Under the pieces are notes generated by a model that made no database searches, was not told the origin of the DNA, and worked only from the letters and a program-made list of their open reading frames with translations. From Tetradesmus obliquus (taxonomy: Eukaryota > Chlorophyta > Chlorophyceae > Sphaeropleales > Scenedesmaceae): a stretch of 64,000 nt of DNA. This document shows positions 12,401 through 23,971 of this stretch, piece by piece. The number at the start of each line of letters is the position of its first letter. The stretch's first letter is position 1. The stretch lies in NCBI GenBank assembly GCA_030272155.1, contig CP126193.1, forward strand, positions 2,976,001-3,040,000, given 5' to 3'. Made by a program: the position numbers and the translations under genes.

Positions 12401-13384
12401 TGATGCGCTGGTCAGGATTGTCCACGCATGCAGACGCACCACTCAGGCCAGGCACAGGCGCTGGCACACACACATACTCAGGCTTGCTGGGGGTTCCTGC
12501 AAGAGCTCTAGCACGCTCAGCATCGCTGCTTCTATCGCTACTGCTCCTGTCAGCTGCACTAGTAGGGGCGTACTGTGTGGCAGACAGCTCTACTGCTTGC
12601 AGGACAGCTGCAGGCGCTGCTGTACTGCTTGCAGGAACGCTGCCGTCCTGCAAGTACCCTGCTGCGTTGCACTGCTTCAGCTGCTGCTGCTGTGGAGCTG
12701 CACCGCTGCTGTCTGGCGCTCCCTCTGTGCCACGTGCTAGCTGCATGTGGAAGTAGCACCTGTTGCTGGTGTAGGCCATTATGAGTGCTTCGCTGAGCGC
12801 TGCTCTCCATGTCGCAATCATGCGCTTCTCTGTGTAAAAGGCGAGCGCCTTGAGGGGCGCTGCTATGCAGATGATGCCAACAAACTCCCACACAGCAGCC
12901 TTCCAGGCAACTGCTTGCAGGAATCACAGACAGGGAAGCGCCAGGCACAGTAAAGCATTGTGGCAACGGCAGGTACAGGGCAGATAGGGTGAGAGGCGGC
13001 GGCAGCAATGTGGCAATGTGGGATACATGGACAGGCTGTTCCGCAGTGCAACCTCTGCAACCAAGTGTTTCCTAGGCCTGTGAGTAGCACGACTTACTCC
13101 ATACTGAACCAAAAAGTGCAGACACTGGCAGCCGCTGCCGCTGCTTGGAGAACAAAGCCCCTGCAGCCATGCACCTCTTACAGCGAGACCGCAACACAGA
13201 AGTTGCAGCAGCTGCAGTACTCCACTTGCAGGTGGCTCCAGGAGCAGCGCACCTTGGTCTTTCTCTGCCAGCCCAGTGCTGAAATGCTTCTGCGCGTATG
13301 AGATCTGCACAGCCAGCCATGTGGTGAGGCAGGCCAGGACAGCACAGCCCAGCACGTACGCACGCGCCTGCCACTTGGCGCTGC
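8693..13384 (-). CDS. ABC half-transporter, D family (ABCD2-like)
   Basis: This is a membrane domain followed by an ATPase domain, most like the cyanobacterial-type ABCD proteins of plastids (Arabidopsis ABCD2 type). Supported exons on the minus strand are 13384-13253, 12910-12314, 12067-11905, 11437-11308, 10991-10896, 10579-9952, 9751-9618 and 9349-8693, with matching phases. Family marks in order are [45 protein letters not shown] across a junction, [17 protein letters not shown], Walker [26 protein letters not shown], signature [15 protein letters not shown] and Walker [13 protein letters not shown]. Low-complexity insertions interrupt the membrane domain, the linker and the ATPase. The 5' end is unresolved: a phase-compatible exon may lie near 13435-13620, but I found no convincing ATG or transit peptide. 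The substrate cannot be told; fatty acyl-CoA-like or hydrophobic cargo is a family guess. Confidence 0.88.
9362..9421. repeat. (AGC)n microsatellite in ABC transporter intron
   Basis: About 20 triplets on the plus strand. In the sense of the transporter it is CTG and ends about 12 bases before the 3' splice site of the last exon. Confidence 0.95.
11661..11950 (-). repeat. Three tandem copies of ABC transporter donor junction
   Basis: The segment coding [13 protein letters not shown] plus the following 5' splice site and intron start occurs three times. Matching points are at 11661, 11783 and 11904, so the period is 121-122 bases. The copy at 11904 belongs to the full exon; the other two lie downstream in the intron and still have GT donors. 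Confidence 0.93.
12195..12330 (-). repeat. Duplicated donor junction of ABC transporter exon 12910-12314
   Basis: The exon end GCGCAGCGTTTGCAG followed by gtgagcagctgcagga in sense is present at the real junction (12314) and again about 106 bases further into the intron (near 12208). Confidence 0.9.
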
Positions 13385-14556
13385 CTGCAGGATGGCAAGC
13401 ACGTACATGCTGAGTCAGAAAGTACTGCAACTACCCTGCCAGAGCGCGAACGGAGCACGCTCAACAATCGAGTGCTGTTGGCGCAAATGCATGGAAGAGA
13501 ACACTCCAGAAATGACGTGCCGCACGCACAAGGCGCCTCGGTCCTGCGGATGCCTAATTGTGGCGTCTATGCACTGCTGTCGCCGCTGCCATCTGTCCAG
13601 CCTCCTCAGCAGCAACAAGATTGGCCATCACACTGTTGCATCTGCGCAGATCAGCCTGTTCTACTTGGAGAGAGCAGGGTTTTACAGCAATTGAGTTTAT
13701 TGCTTGGCCTAGCGCTATAGCTTCTTGACTGCAGGACGCAGCTGCACGGGGCTAACCGCTAGCGTTGGTGTTGCTGCAGAACATCCATCACCTGTGAACC
13801 ATTGGCGGGCTATCCTCCACCAGATAGGCAGTGCATCCACAAGCTTAAGCTTGGGCTGGTGGCTGACACCCATGCTCTCAAGCAAGGGTTCTGCCCAGCA
13901 CGCCTGCTGGTGCTGCTACTGCTGCTGCTGCTGCTGCTGCTTTGGGCTGCACGGTCACATTCCTTGGATGGGTACATGTGACAGAAGGCATATATGAGGT
14001 TGATGTGTGGCTTTGTTTGGTCTGGTGATGTTGCTAGGGGCGACTGAATGGGGAATGTAAAGCTCAGCCTGTACACTTGCCCTGGCCAGAACTGCAGGAC
14101 AGATACAAGTACAAGTCAGTTGGTTGTGTGTACAGGCACGACTCATCCTAATGCTGCAACGCCCGGCTTTATAATTGAACTTGTTGGGTATCCGACTTGT
14201 TTAACACGGCCGGCATCAGTCACACGTGGCCATCAGGTCTCAAGGTCCCTCCATTACACGCTCTGTTGCGTACCAAACACTCTACAGTCAAACGACTGAC
14301 GTGATAGTGTTCCTTTCTGTTCAGATCAAGCATTTCTAGCTATATATTCGGCTCTTCACAAACACTGGTGCTGAAGACACGCGTCCCTTGTTGCAAGATC
14401 CTTGCATCTGCATCTTCCGTACATTGTTGTACTCCTTACGTATTCTTTTGGTGAACATCAGGCCACTCAGCAGGTGCAAGGCGGGTGGGGCAGCGGTTGG
14501 TGTGCATAATGCAGTAGCATGCAGCAGTAGACCACCTGGCAGGGGGCCTCTGCACC
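13385..14556. other. Divergent region between ABC transporter and AP-4 mu
   Basis: It should hold the missing 5' end of the transporter and the AP-4 mu promoter. A short Ser-rich minus-strand frame near 13810-14076 comes from a CTG run at 13910-13941 and is not convincing as a gene. AT-rich TATA-like stretches occur at 14168 and 14341. Confidence 0.5.
14341..14348 (+). promoter_or_regulatory. TATA-like element upstream of AP-4 mu
   Basis: TATATATT lies about 210 bases before the AP-4 mu start codon in otherwise GC-richer DNA. This is weak evidence, based on position and composition only. Confidence 0.2.
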
Positions 14557-17133
14557 ATGATTTCGCAATTCTTCATCCTCAGCCCAAGAGGAGATGTGAT
14601 AATCAGAAGGGACTACCTAGGAAACGTGCCGAAGGTGAGCAGCAGCAGGTGCAGTGCTCAAGGTTGCATCCTGCAAATGGCCACACAGACTGTGCATGCT
14701 GCTTTTGGGACTCCTTGAATCTGCTGCGTGGATGCATGAGTGCCCCTTGTTGCAGCTGTGGTATTGCAGTACTTGCCACCCTGCGCTGCACCACAATGTT
14801 TTATTGCGCAAGGGAAAGGGCCTGCACATGTTTGCAATTGATGCAGCCACCCAAACCGCCAGTCACCGTGTGCTGCCGTGCTGTGCAGACCAGCACAGAA
14901 ACGTTCTTCCGCACGTCAAAGTTCTACAAAGCAGGGGATGAGGCACCACCCATCTTCCTAGTTGATGGCGTGTCATATCTCAGCGTCAAGGTGATTCAGC
15001 AACAGGAGCAGCAGCACAACAGCAAATATGGTGCCCTGTGGCGTGCATGATTATGCATGCACCAGTTCACACAACAGCCAGCAACCAGCAGCAGCTAGCT
15101 CCTGTGCACGGAGTGATGATTGCGTGTGCTACCGAGCGCTGTCAGTGCTGCTTCAGTAGCTGTTGTGCGCGCTGATTGACCCTACAGCATGGCAGCAGCT
15201 CAGCGCTTGGCCTTGAACGCTCTCATGCTGCAGGATGGCGGCGTGCACCTTGTCGCCACCACACGCAACAATGTGTCGCCCTCATTTGTGCTGGAGTTCT
15301 TGAAGCGCATCAGCATCATCATCAAGGTGTGGCAAGCTACAGCATGTTCAGCAGTAGCTGGAGAGAGGCAAGCAGCAGCAGCAGTGGGGGCTGGCGCTGC
15401 AGCAGCTGGTGGACAGCAGCACGTGCGCAGCAACAGCGCCGGGCAGTGGTGGCAGCTTGTGCAGCATGTGTTGCTGGAGGTCCAGCAGCAGCGGCCGAGG
15501 GCCGTGCGCGCGTTGCAGTTGGCAGACACAGTCCTTGCTTGCTGAATCATTTCACTGGCGTGCAGCAGCGGCTGCTGAGCAACAGCCACGTTGCCTGCAG
15601 CAGCACACCCATCAGCAGCATCATGCGCAAGCAGCCATCCCTCTTGAAATCAACCCACACGCCTGCCACTCTGCGCATCATCAATGCCTGCAGGACTACT
15701 GCGGCAGCATCAGCGAGGAGGCCATCCGCAAGAACTTCCCGCTCATCTACGAACTTCTCGATGAGCTGCTGGACTACGGGCTGCCGCAGAACACCAGCAC
15801 GGAGGCGCTCAAGACCTTTGTGCTCAACGAGCCCACAGTGGTGGCGCCGCCGGTGGGTGGGCGGGGCACAGCAAGCTGAGGCGCGTGGCGTATGCGAGAG
15901 AGGAGGGGGGGGGGGGGCGGGGGTTGAGGTTGGCATGCTGGCAGCAAACGAACTGCTTCTGTTGCAGCTGACTTTGTACACATTGTGCATCGAGCTGGAC
16001 CTGCGGTAGAAGTGTGGACTTTTTGGCTAAAAGTCCCCACGGGGGCGACGTTCAAATCCTAGGGTCCCGAAGTTGACCAGGGTACGCCACCAGTGAGTAG
16101 GGCGAGGGGGCCTTGCTCAAGCCGCTGTTTGGACTGTCCGAGGCTTCTGCGCACAATGCGACACATGCGCATATCAACACCATGTGCTGCAGTGCTACCG
16201 AAAATGTGTCATGGCGTGCATGTGGCTGCGTATCAGCGGCCTTTGTCAACCAGCTGTTTGGGCTGTCAAGGGCCGCTGCTGCAAACTTGCTGCTTCCTGC
16301 GCATGCCTCAAACATATATAGCAGTGCCGCTACTCAATGCGGTCCATGTTGCTCCCGCAGGCCTCGCTCAAGCCGCTGTTTGGGCTGTCTAAGGGCCCCA
16401 CGGGTGTGTTTAAGAGCGTGCTGGACACCAACCGCACCGACGGCAAGCGCCGCGACGAGATCTACGTGGATGTAGTGGAGCGGCTGGCGGTTACGTTCAA
16501 CGCGGCAGGCCACGCCATCAGCAGCCAGATAGACGGCTCGATACAGGTGCGGCCGGGCATGTGTCTTCACCTCCGTGTACGCTGTTTCTGCATGCTTGCT
16601 ATGTTGCTGGGGAACGCTTTAACGCGCACGCCTGTGGAAGCCAAGACGGCGGCATGGTGCAAGCACATGGTCTGCAGCTCTGGTGCGCCCACATGCCCTC
16701 ATAACCTGCTCAATTTTCTATCAAAGCATAACATAACACAAATAACACAACGTAACACAACTGCAGGTCAAGAGCTACCTGGCGGGCAACCCGCCGCTCA
16801 AGATCAAGCTCAACGACGACCTGCTCATCACGCGGCGCGACGGCAGCGGCTACGCCGGCGGCGGCGGCTACGGCGGAGGCAGCGGCTTCAGCGCGGGCGA
16901 CTACGCTGCAGACAGCAGCCTGGTCATCCTGGACGATGTCAACTTCCACGAGGTGTGTTTGGTGCTTCCTGGACAGCATGCGTGCTTTCTGATTTAGATA
17001 TCCTGCTTGCCAGGATATGTTGCTGCTGTTTGTTCCGCTGCTGATTGTGCACTGCTGATGTTTTGTTGTGTTCAAGTATGCACGGTTGCCTCATCATTTG
17101 CAGTTTCCACCCACCCTGGCTCACTCGCTGCCT

Positions 17134-17164
<31 letters not shown>

Positions 17165-18332
17165 GGTCGCTGACCTGTCTGCGTTTGACACGGAGCGCTG
17201 CATCAGCCTGGTGCCGCCGGACGGCGAGTTTGCGCTGGCCAACTACCGCACCAGCCACGCGCTGCGGCTGCCCTTCCGGCTCAGCATCGCCACGGAGGCA
17301 GACCCAGCCAGCGACCACAAGGTGCGCAGCGCTGAAGCAGCTCATCACAGTGTGACATGCCCCTTTTCCCAACTTAATGTTGCTTCAGCATCGCGATGGC
17401 GGCAGACCCAGCCAGCGAACGCAAAGCGCGCGGAGCTGTGCAGTGTGGTATGGCTCGCAAGTGGACAAGCCTTCATCTGGCGACTGTCTGCCTGGTGAAT
17501 GCTTGTCCCATCCGCTGCTTATCATGGTGAGAATTTTCCTCTTCCCTTCAAAATTGGCTGGACTGCTGCTGCTGCAACTGCTGCTGCTGCTGTTGTTGCA
17601 CATCATGATTCCGTGCTGTCGCACAGGCACTGGTGCGGCTGCGGCTGTGGTGTGATGTGCCTGCTGACAAGGCCGCCTCAGGCCTAGAAGTGGAGCTGCC
17701 GCTGCCTGGCCACGTAGCACGCGTGCACTGTGAGGTGGATGCACCAGGCTCGGCAGCGCTGGCGGGCTGGGAGTTCAGTGATAAGACGCACCTGCTGCGC
17801 TGGCGGTTCAAGAAGGTGTCAGGTGCGGCTGCGCTTTAGGGTTGAGTGCTGCTGCGCTGGGCGTAAATTTGTTGCTGGCACAGGTGTATTGCAAATGCGG
17901 CGTAGAGGGCTTGCTGCTGCGTGTACCTGTAGCACCAATGCCGTATGCAACGGCAAGATCAGGTTGCAAGCAGTATATACTGTTCACAGGCGCGCAGCAG
18001 CCTAGCGTGTGCACAATGATGCCATTCGAAGCCGTATGCATGTTTACTGTTTGAGTGTGTAATGTAGATACGGTGTTGACCGGTTGTGTTTACTGCGCTG
18101 TCCAGGCGGCATGGACCTGTCCATGCGGGCGCGCCTCACCCTCACCAAGCCCTTTGGCGCGTCACTTCGCACTGAAGTCGGCCCCGTGAACCTGAAGTTC
18201 ACGATTCCCATGTTCAGCGCCAGCCGCATCAGCCTCAAGTACCTGCAGATAATGCGCAAGGAACGCAACTACAACCCGCAGCGCTGGGTGCGCTACGTCA
18301 CCAGCAGCAACAGCTACACGTTCAGGACTTGA
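14557..18332 (+). CDS. AP4M1: AP-4 complex subunit mu
   Basis: This is the medium subunit of the AP-4 adaptor, which sorts cargo at the trans-Golgi network. Exons are 14557-14634, 14889-14990, 15234-15326, 15694-15852, 16361-16546, 16767-16952, 17166-17321, 17627-17822 and 18106-18332. All phases close, giving 460 residues, close to the plant protein (about 450). The N-terminal longin-like part starts [13 protein letters not shown] and continues with [38 protein letters not shown] and [20 protein letters not shown]. The mu-homology domain begins near [20 protein letters not shown] and ends with [20 protein letters not shown] Gly-rich loop ([10 protein letters not shown]) is inserted near residue 200. 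The donor at 17822 rather than 17815 is needed to keep the [15 protein letters not shown] frame. Introns 4 and 7 carry exon-edge copies. Confidence 0.95.
16012..16040 (+). other. Hairpin in AP-4 mu intron 4
   Basis: GGACTTTT at 16016-16023 pairs perfectly with AAAAGTCC at 16029-16036 across a five-base loop. GTG and CAC extend the stem beyond one mismatch. Function is unknown. Confidence 0.5.
16110..16395 (+). repeat. Three tandem copies of AP-4 mu exon 5 acceptor edge
   Basis: The exon 5 start (GCCTCGCTCAAGCCGCTGTT, real start 16361) has decayed relatives starting at 16110 and 16239 in the intron upstream. Spacings are 129 and 122 bases. The relatives have lost a clean AG acceptor. Confidence 0.88.
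17282..17430 (+). repeat. Duplicated donor edge of AP-4 mu exon 7
   Basis: The exon end coding [16 protein letters not shown] recurs about 104 bases downstream (from 17386), where AGACCCAGCCAGCGA is conserved but the GT donor has become GC. Confidence 0.82.
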
Positions 18333-19532
18333 GGGCATGCTGCTAGCCAGCTGCTGCTGCTGCTGTACATTTGGGCACGTGTGTGGCTTGTAGCATGTGG
18401 CGGCTTCCATTGTGTTGCAAATGCGCCAAATTTTCATGAGGCGGGCCACCCAGTCATGGGAAGTGGGTAGCAGCTGTGACATTGGTACCAAGTAGTACCT
18501 GGGAACCCACCGTTGGGTTGCAACATGAGCTGTGGGGCACAGGCTTGCCACCAGCCTGCAGGGGGTGCTCTCGCATGTTTGCTCACTGCTGGAGCTTGAT
18601 TTGGCCTTCAGAAAGCGACGCAGTTGTTGAGCTGGGAGTGCTGACGAGCTCAACAGTGCTGTGTACTACACTCAGTGCACAACAGGTGCTATTTGATAGG
18701 CCAGTGTGGCTTGTTTCTGGTCGCCTGGCTGCAGCTAGTTCTTCTTGGTGTAGTGCCATGTTGCAACACTGATTGGTGTGGCAGTGGCGCTGGTGGAGGG
18801 ACCTCCAAAAGTTGATCAGGCAGGGCTAAGCATCGCTACACAAAGCATTCACGGCATACTTGTGTATGATGCCTGTGTGCCACTGGCTGCCTGCATCAAG
18901 GCATAGTGTGTATCAAAGGCTATCTCAAGTGCATGTGTTCATTTGCATTGTTCAGTCAATGTCATGTTGGTGATGGCTGGTCTTGCAGTGTGCAGGCCTG
19001 GTCTGTTGGCCAAACTTGTGCACTGCACGTTGGACAGTTACCCGACTCGCAAGCTGCGCCCCGTGCTGCTGGCTTGCATAGCCTTGCCACTCCTGAGATC
19101 GCTCTCCTTATGTAACCATGATTTACACAGCTTCTCGCCGGTTTTTTTCTTTCTCGCCGGTTCCCAGGTACTGTGTACGTGCCATTGCACACTGTAGAAA
19201 GTGCAGCAAATGTCACGCGCCAGATGATTGTGCCACTTGCCTCATGCACCCACAGCCCTGCCAAACCGATCGCAGCTTCCCTGAGCTAACAATGGCAACA
19301 TAATCACAACTCACACATACAGCATTCAATGCCCTGCACTGCCTGCTCTTGTAGCGAGAGTAATGGTGCCAGAAGCTGACAGCTGACAGCTATGCAACAG
19401 CTGCCCTTGAGATCACTTCCTCAAGCTTCCGCCAGTGCCCATTGGGTGTGCCACCTGAGCACTCACATTCTGGCAGAGAAAACAGCAACCCAGGACGGTC
19501 CTTTAAAGGGAAAGGAAAGAAACTACCAGATC
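18333..19532. other. Convergent intergenic region
   Basis: It holds the 3' flanks of AP-4 mu and the next minus-strand gene. A TGTAA on the plus strand (19111-19115) and one on the minus strand (19123-19127) sit back to back and may serve the two genes. No conserved frame is seen. Confidence 0.45.
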
Positions 19533-21370
19533 TCATACTGAAAAGCGTCGCACATAATTGAATAGTGGGTTGTACAGGCACCCAAACAGCGGCGCTGGTT
19601 CAGGGGTCTGGTCCTTGCGCGTCCTCAATCCTTCAAGGTCCAGCGGCCGGCGCTGCTTGCGCTGGCGCATGCGCGCATCAGCAGCAGCCTGCATGTGCGG
19701 AACGTGTGTAGATGAGCATTAGAGTGAGGTGGCAATGGAACCAGCGCAGTTGGTGTGTTGCAGCAATGTGCAGTACATGCTTCCTGCAGGCCTTGTCATA
19801 CAGCTTGGGCGTGTCAAAAAAGGAGGTCACCATGGCCAGGTCTTGGGCAGCATGGCACCAATGCTTGATGAGATCAGCATGCTGCATGCTACACGAACTA
19901 ATCAGCGCAGTTGTAGTAACCAGCTGAGGCATGCTAGCGCTGTGCCTGCAGGATCAGCTACCTTGAATGGAGGCTCGAGCTTCAGGAACAGCCTGAACTC
20001 CTGCAGCGAGTGACCTGGCAGCGAGTCCCTGAACCTGATGCGCTTCTTGGCTGGGCTGCAGGCACCACCCTGAGCACCGCTGCACTGCACGCTGCTGGAG
20101 CTCTCTCCAGGTGCACCAGTGCTGGGTCCACCCGCAGCTGGTTGAATGGCGCTGACCACACTCGCCTGCTGCGTTTCTTTGCGTGCTGCTGTGCAGGCAG
20201 GATTCACACCGGCTGGCTGCTGCTCCCAGTCCCGCTCCCAGCGCTTGCCCAGAACCTGAGGATAGGTGTTGCCTGCAGGAGTGCCATGTCCAGTGGATTC
20301 TTGCATCATTGCAGCAGTGGCTGAGGTGTTTGCTGCCGCCAGTGCTGCTGACAGCGCTGCCGCAGCAATTGCACTGGATGTTGCTCCTGGTGTTCCAGCT
20401 GCAGCTGCTGTTGCAAGCATCTCAGCTATGATGCTGTAGTAGTTCTTTGCTGCTGCACACCTGCGACTGCCGCTGTCGCTGCTGCTCCTGCAGCTTGACT
20501 TGCCTCGGTAGAAAGCTGAGGGTGGTGCCCTTGCTGCGGCTGAGACGCTGGCTGGCGGAGAGCAGGCTTCAGGCAACCTGGCTTGTGCTGAGGGCACTTC
20601 ACTGCACCTGCGTTCTTTTTGATGGTGATCTTGACAGGCTGCACAGCTGCTGGCGTGCTGACTGGCACCTGGCGTGCCACTGCTGCAGCTGCAGGGGCAC
20701 CTGGCACACGTGCTGCTGTCTTAGCTGCTGGGTTGGCATACACTAGCCGGGCAGGGTCACCCTGTGCCAGCTGTGCTACTGCGGCAATGTCCATGAAGGG
20801 TCTGCGTGCAGCTGCCTTCCTGATGAGCTGCGGCAGCCGCTTGTGCACCTTGTTGCTGCCGCTCCAGTGGATGACTTCAGCGATGCCGCTGAACTTGTCA
20901 TCTTCTTCATGGTTTCCTGCAAGCTGGCGCTTGTTGAAGATGGGGGAGGCCTCTGGCACATCAGGCTCCTGGTGCACAATGGGGGTTGATGGCTCAGAGC
21001 CTACGAAGAAGTCATCGTAGTCTGTTGCGGAGTAAGTGGCGTTGTGTGCTGCTGGGAGCTCTGAGAAGAGGTCTGGGAACATGTCTGCCTCTGCGCGCTG
21101 CAGCTCTTCAAGCAGGAGGAGCTCCGCGTTCACACTGTGTGTCTGTGGCTGGCTGCAGAGAGATGCCGGTGGTAGTGCCTTGCCAGACATAGAGCGGCCA
21201 CGGCTAGTTGCAAGAAGGTTGGCAGCTGCTGCACTGCTGTCTGCTGTGCACCACCCAGCTGGTGCAGCTGTAGCGGCATCACTGGAGCCACTGAGCAATG
21301 CTTGCTCGACAATGGCAGATGAAGGTAAACGCATAAGCTTCTCGGTGTTCTCAGACGTGCGGCCGTCCAT
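19533..21370 (-). CDS. Unrecognised 538-residue protein
   Basis: I do not recognise the family. Exons on the minus strand are 21370-20461, 20407-19962, 19881-19777 and 19688-19533, all with canonical junctions and closing phases. Intron 1 is only 53 bases. The ATG at 21370 opens a long frame. The N-terminal half is Ser/Ala-rich with acidic stretches (AEADMFPDLFSELPAAHN) and the middle is Ala/Gln-rich. The C-terminal third looks folded and conserved: PAKKRIRFRDSLPGHSLQEF, FRLFLKLEPPFK, DLAMVTSFFDTPKLYDKA, then basic RMRQRKQRRPLDLEGLR and FGCLYNPLFNYVRRF. The basic clusters could be nuclear-localisation signals. No membrane segment or signal peptide is visible. The exon 3 start at 19881 was chosen by phase and is the least certain junction. 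Confidence 0.72.
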
Positions 21371-22165
21371 CTCTCAAACAAGACTGCACCCGCTGCCTGG
21401 ACGCAGCCTGCAGCCACAGATGCAGACGAGCAGCACAAGTTTCGGGCAGAACAGCCGAGCAGCCATCTCTTGCGCTCGCAGCAACAAGCAGAGCTGTCTT
21501 AAAGACATAAGTTATGCAGGTGCATGTTCTTCGGAGTAAGTGCTGGCCGCTGGGCGTGCAGTGTCCCACTTTCCCGCGTCAACGTTCTCTTTGTCAGCAC
21601 ACCTGGAACCCCTGCTTGGAAATATCCTAACACGCCGTGGTTGTTAATAGGGTCACAGCAAGCCAAGGTGAGTACCGCTGCTCTTCGGAGGAGAAGAACT
21701 GAGTATATCTCGGCACCACCACACCACCAGCCACTTCGCTGCAGCTGCTGTTCCCAGTAGTCAATCAAATAAAGTTGCAACTATCAGTATCAACCGGCTC
21801 AACTAAACATCATGTTTGCTGCATTGCAAGCTTTATAGGGCTGCACTACTGCGACTGGCAAAGGGTTTAGCAGTTACCAGAAAAAGCGTCTCATTGCAGC
21901 TGTAGCATGTTTGTAACGTGTTACCCAAGATCGACACCCCTCTTCAGTCTGCAAGCTGAGCAGACCAAAACGGCAACACATATTACAACAGCGTTCCAGC
22001 TCACTGTACTGGTGTGCAGACGCCACCTTGCAAAGGCGCATAGGGCACCAGCGCTACGACCTGCTGTACGATGCCTTGGTTGCCTTCTCTACTCACGTGC
22101 GCCACAGCACCGCTGCACGGCTGTAACCCCCACTGCAAACGGACAGCAAGCATTGAGCAGATAGC
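21371..22165. other. Intergenic region upstream of the unknown gene
   Basis: It is relatively AT-richer sequence between two minus-strand genes. It should contain the promoter of the 538-residue protein gene and the 3' UTR of the SirB1-like gene. No conserved frame is visible. Confidence 0.5.
21983..21987 (-). terminator. TGTAA polyadenylation motif for SirB1-like gene
   Basis: TTACA on the plus strand, about 180 bases after the SirB1-like stop codon. Confidence 0.4.
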
Positions 22166-23924
22166 TCAACTGGCATCACCATCTTCTTCTGCACTGCCAC
22201 CACTGCTACGAGCAGCAGCAGCTGCTGCTGCCGCTGATGCAACTGCCGCAGCTGCTGCCGCTTCGGCTGCCCGCTCGCGTATCTTCTCGAGCACTGCCGT
22301 CACCACCGCTGCATCTCCGCTGGGTGCGCCCTGCTGCAGGTAATCTCCCAGCACCTCTGCTGCCTCTGCCAGCCTGCCCAGGCCGTACAGACACAGGCCC
22401 TCGTCACGCTGCAGCTCAGGCAGCATGCCTGCAGGGGCAGTCGCGCGCATGTACCTGCAGCAGCATACATATGGTTCAACAGTCAACACCATGCAATACT
22501 ATGGATACAATGATATTTGTTGTGGTAAGGGCGTGAGCTTGAATGAATGACACGCGACGAAGGCTGTCCTGCAGGACCCAGATGTGTCCCTGCCTGTGCT
22601 GCAACTTATGCCTTATTTCTGTGTGAGGCGGCAGCGTGAAACCAAGCATACTGCGATGCAAATGAAGACTGCACCCTCACCCCAGGGCACCGCTGCATGC
22701 CCATACATGACAACAGCAGTGCACTGTCCGCCCAGCTGTGCATGACCTGCCCTACAGCCTGCTTCCAAAACATGCTGCAAGCACACCACTGTTCTCATGC
22801 CCACCCCTATTTCCTGCACTACAACTACCCCAGCCCATCTCCTTACACACAACAGTGAACATAACAATGTATGAACAGTACACCAACCACGCACCGTACA
22901 ATGCCCAACGCGTCCTCCGCCATGTTGAGCGTGAGGTAGATCTGGCGCAGGTTGTTCAGAAGCCTGAGCAGCAGCTGCCGCCCGCTGAAGTAGGGTGTGT
23001 CGCCGCGCACAAAGCGAGGGTCCAGCTTCACCTGCGGCAGAGCACACGAGCAGACGAGCAGACGAGCAGCGAGAACAGGCACAGCAGCATGCAAGCATCA
23101 TTTAGGCCAAAAACAAGCATCCAGCTTCACCTGCGCTTTGCAGCACAGCAGCAGAGACAGCTGGACCAGCAGGGTGTCACAGCAAGCGTAGCTTCCCATG
23201 GCCACAGGCACAGCAGCACGCGCAGCACACAAACTTTCACACCAGCCCAGGAAGTGCAGCAGCAGCAGCAGGCCTGCAGGAAGCAGCCACCTCGCTGCCT
23301 ATGCAGCCAGCCCCACAACCCACCCCGTGCCGCTTGCAACCGCTACGCAGCGCCCATGTTACAAGCTGCTGCCGTTGCCAGTGTAAGCAACCCCTCCCTG
23401 CAGTCCACAGCAGCACACAGCCGCAGCAGCACCTGCAGCCACAATGCGCTGCCGCACTCGGTACAGCATGTCACTGCTGCCATTCTCTGCCTGGCCACAA
23501 CCCCATTGTGAGGAATATCTTTTGGCCAGCCGCCCACCTGGTAGCCCATGAGCTTGCCCAGCACGTCCTCGGCGTCCTGCAACGCCGTCAGCTCCCCTGC
23601 ATTGAAGGCGTCAATCATCAGCTCCATGCCCTCCACCTGGCCAGCAGCAGCAGCAGCAGCGTTCAGCGTAGTGCAGCACTGACGAGGCACCAACAAACAG
23701 CAAACGCACACCTCAACAGTGATGCAAGTTGACGTCTGCGCACCTGCAGACAGCAACGACCGCAGTCACAACAGCAAGACTAGCTTTCTGCTGCTGGCAT
23801 CACAGCGCGGGCCCGCACCTGCGGCCGTATCATGAAGTGTGCGGGCAGGTTGACGCCTGCCATGCGCAGCCCCAGGCGCGCAGCCACCTCCATGTACACG
23901 ATGGACAGGCTGATGGGGATGCCT

Positions 23925-23971
<47 letters not shown>

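Noticed and set aside
13435-13627. First exon of the ABC transporter starting at about 13618
   Set aside because: The frame fits the phase, but its start codon is TTG. The nearby ATG at 13627 is in another frame and soon stops, so it was not included in the CDS.
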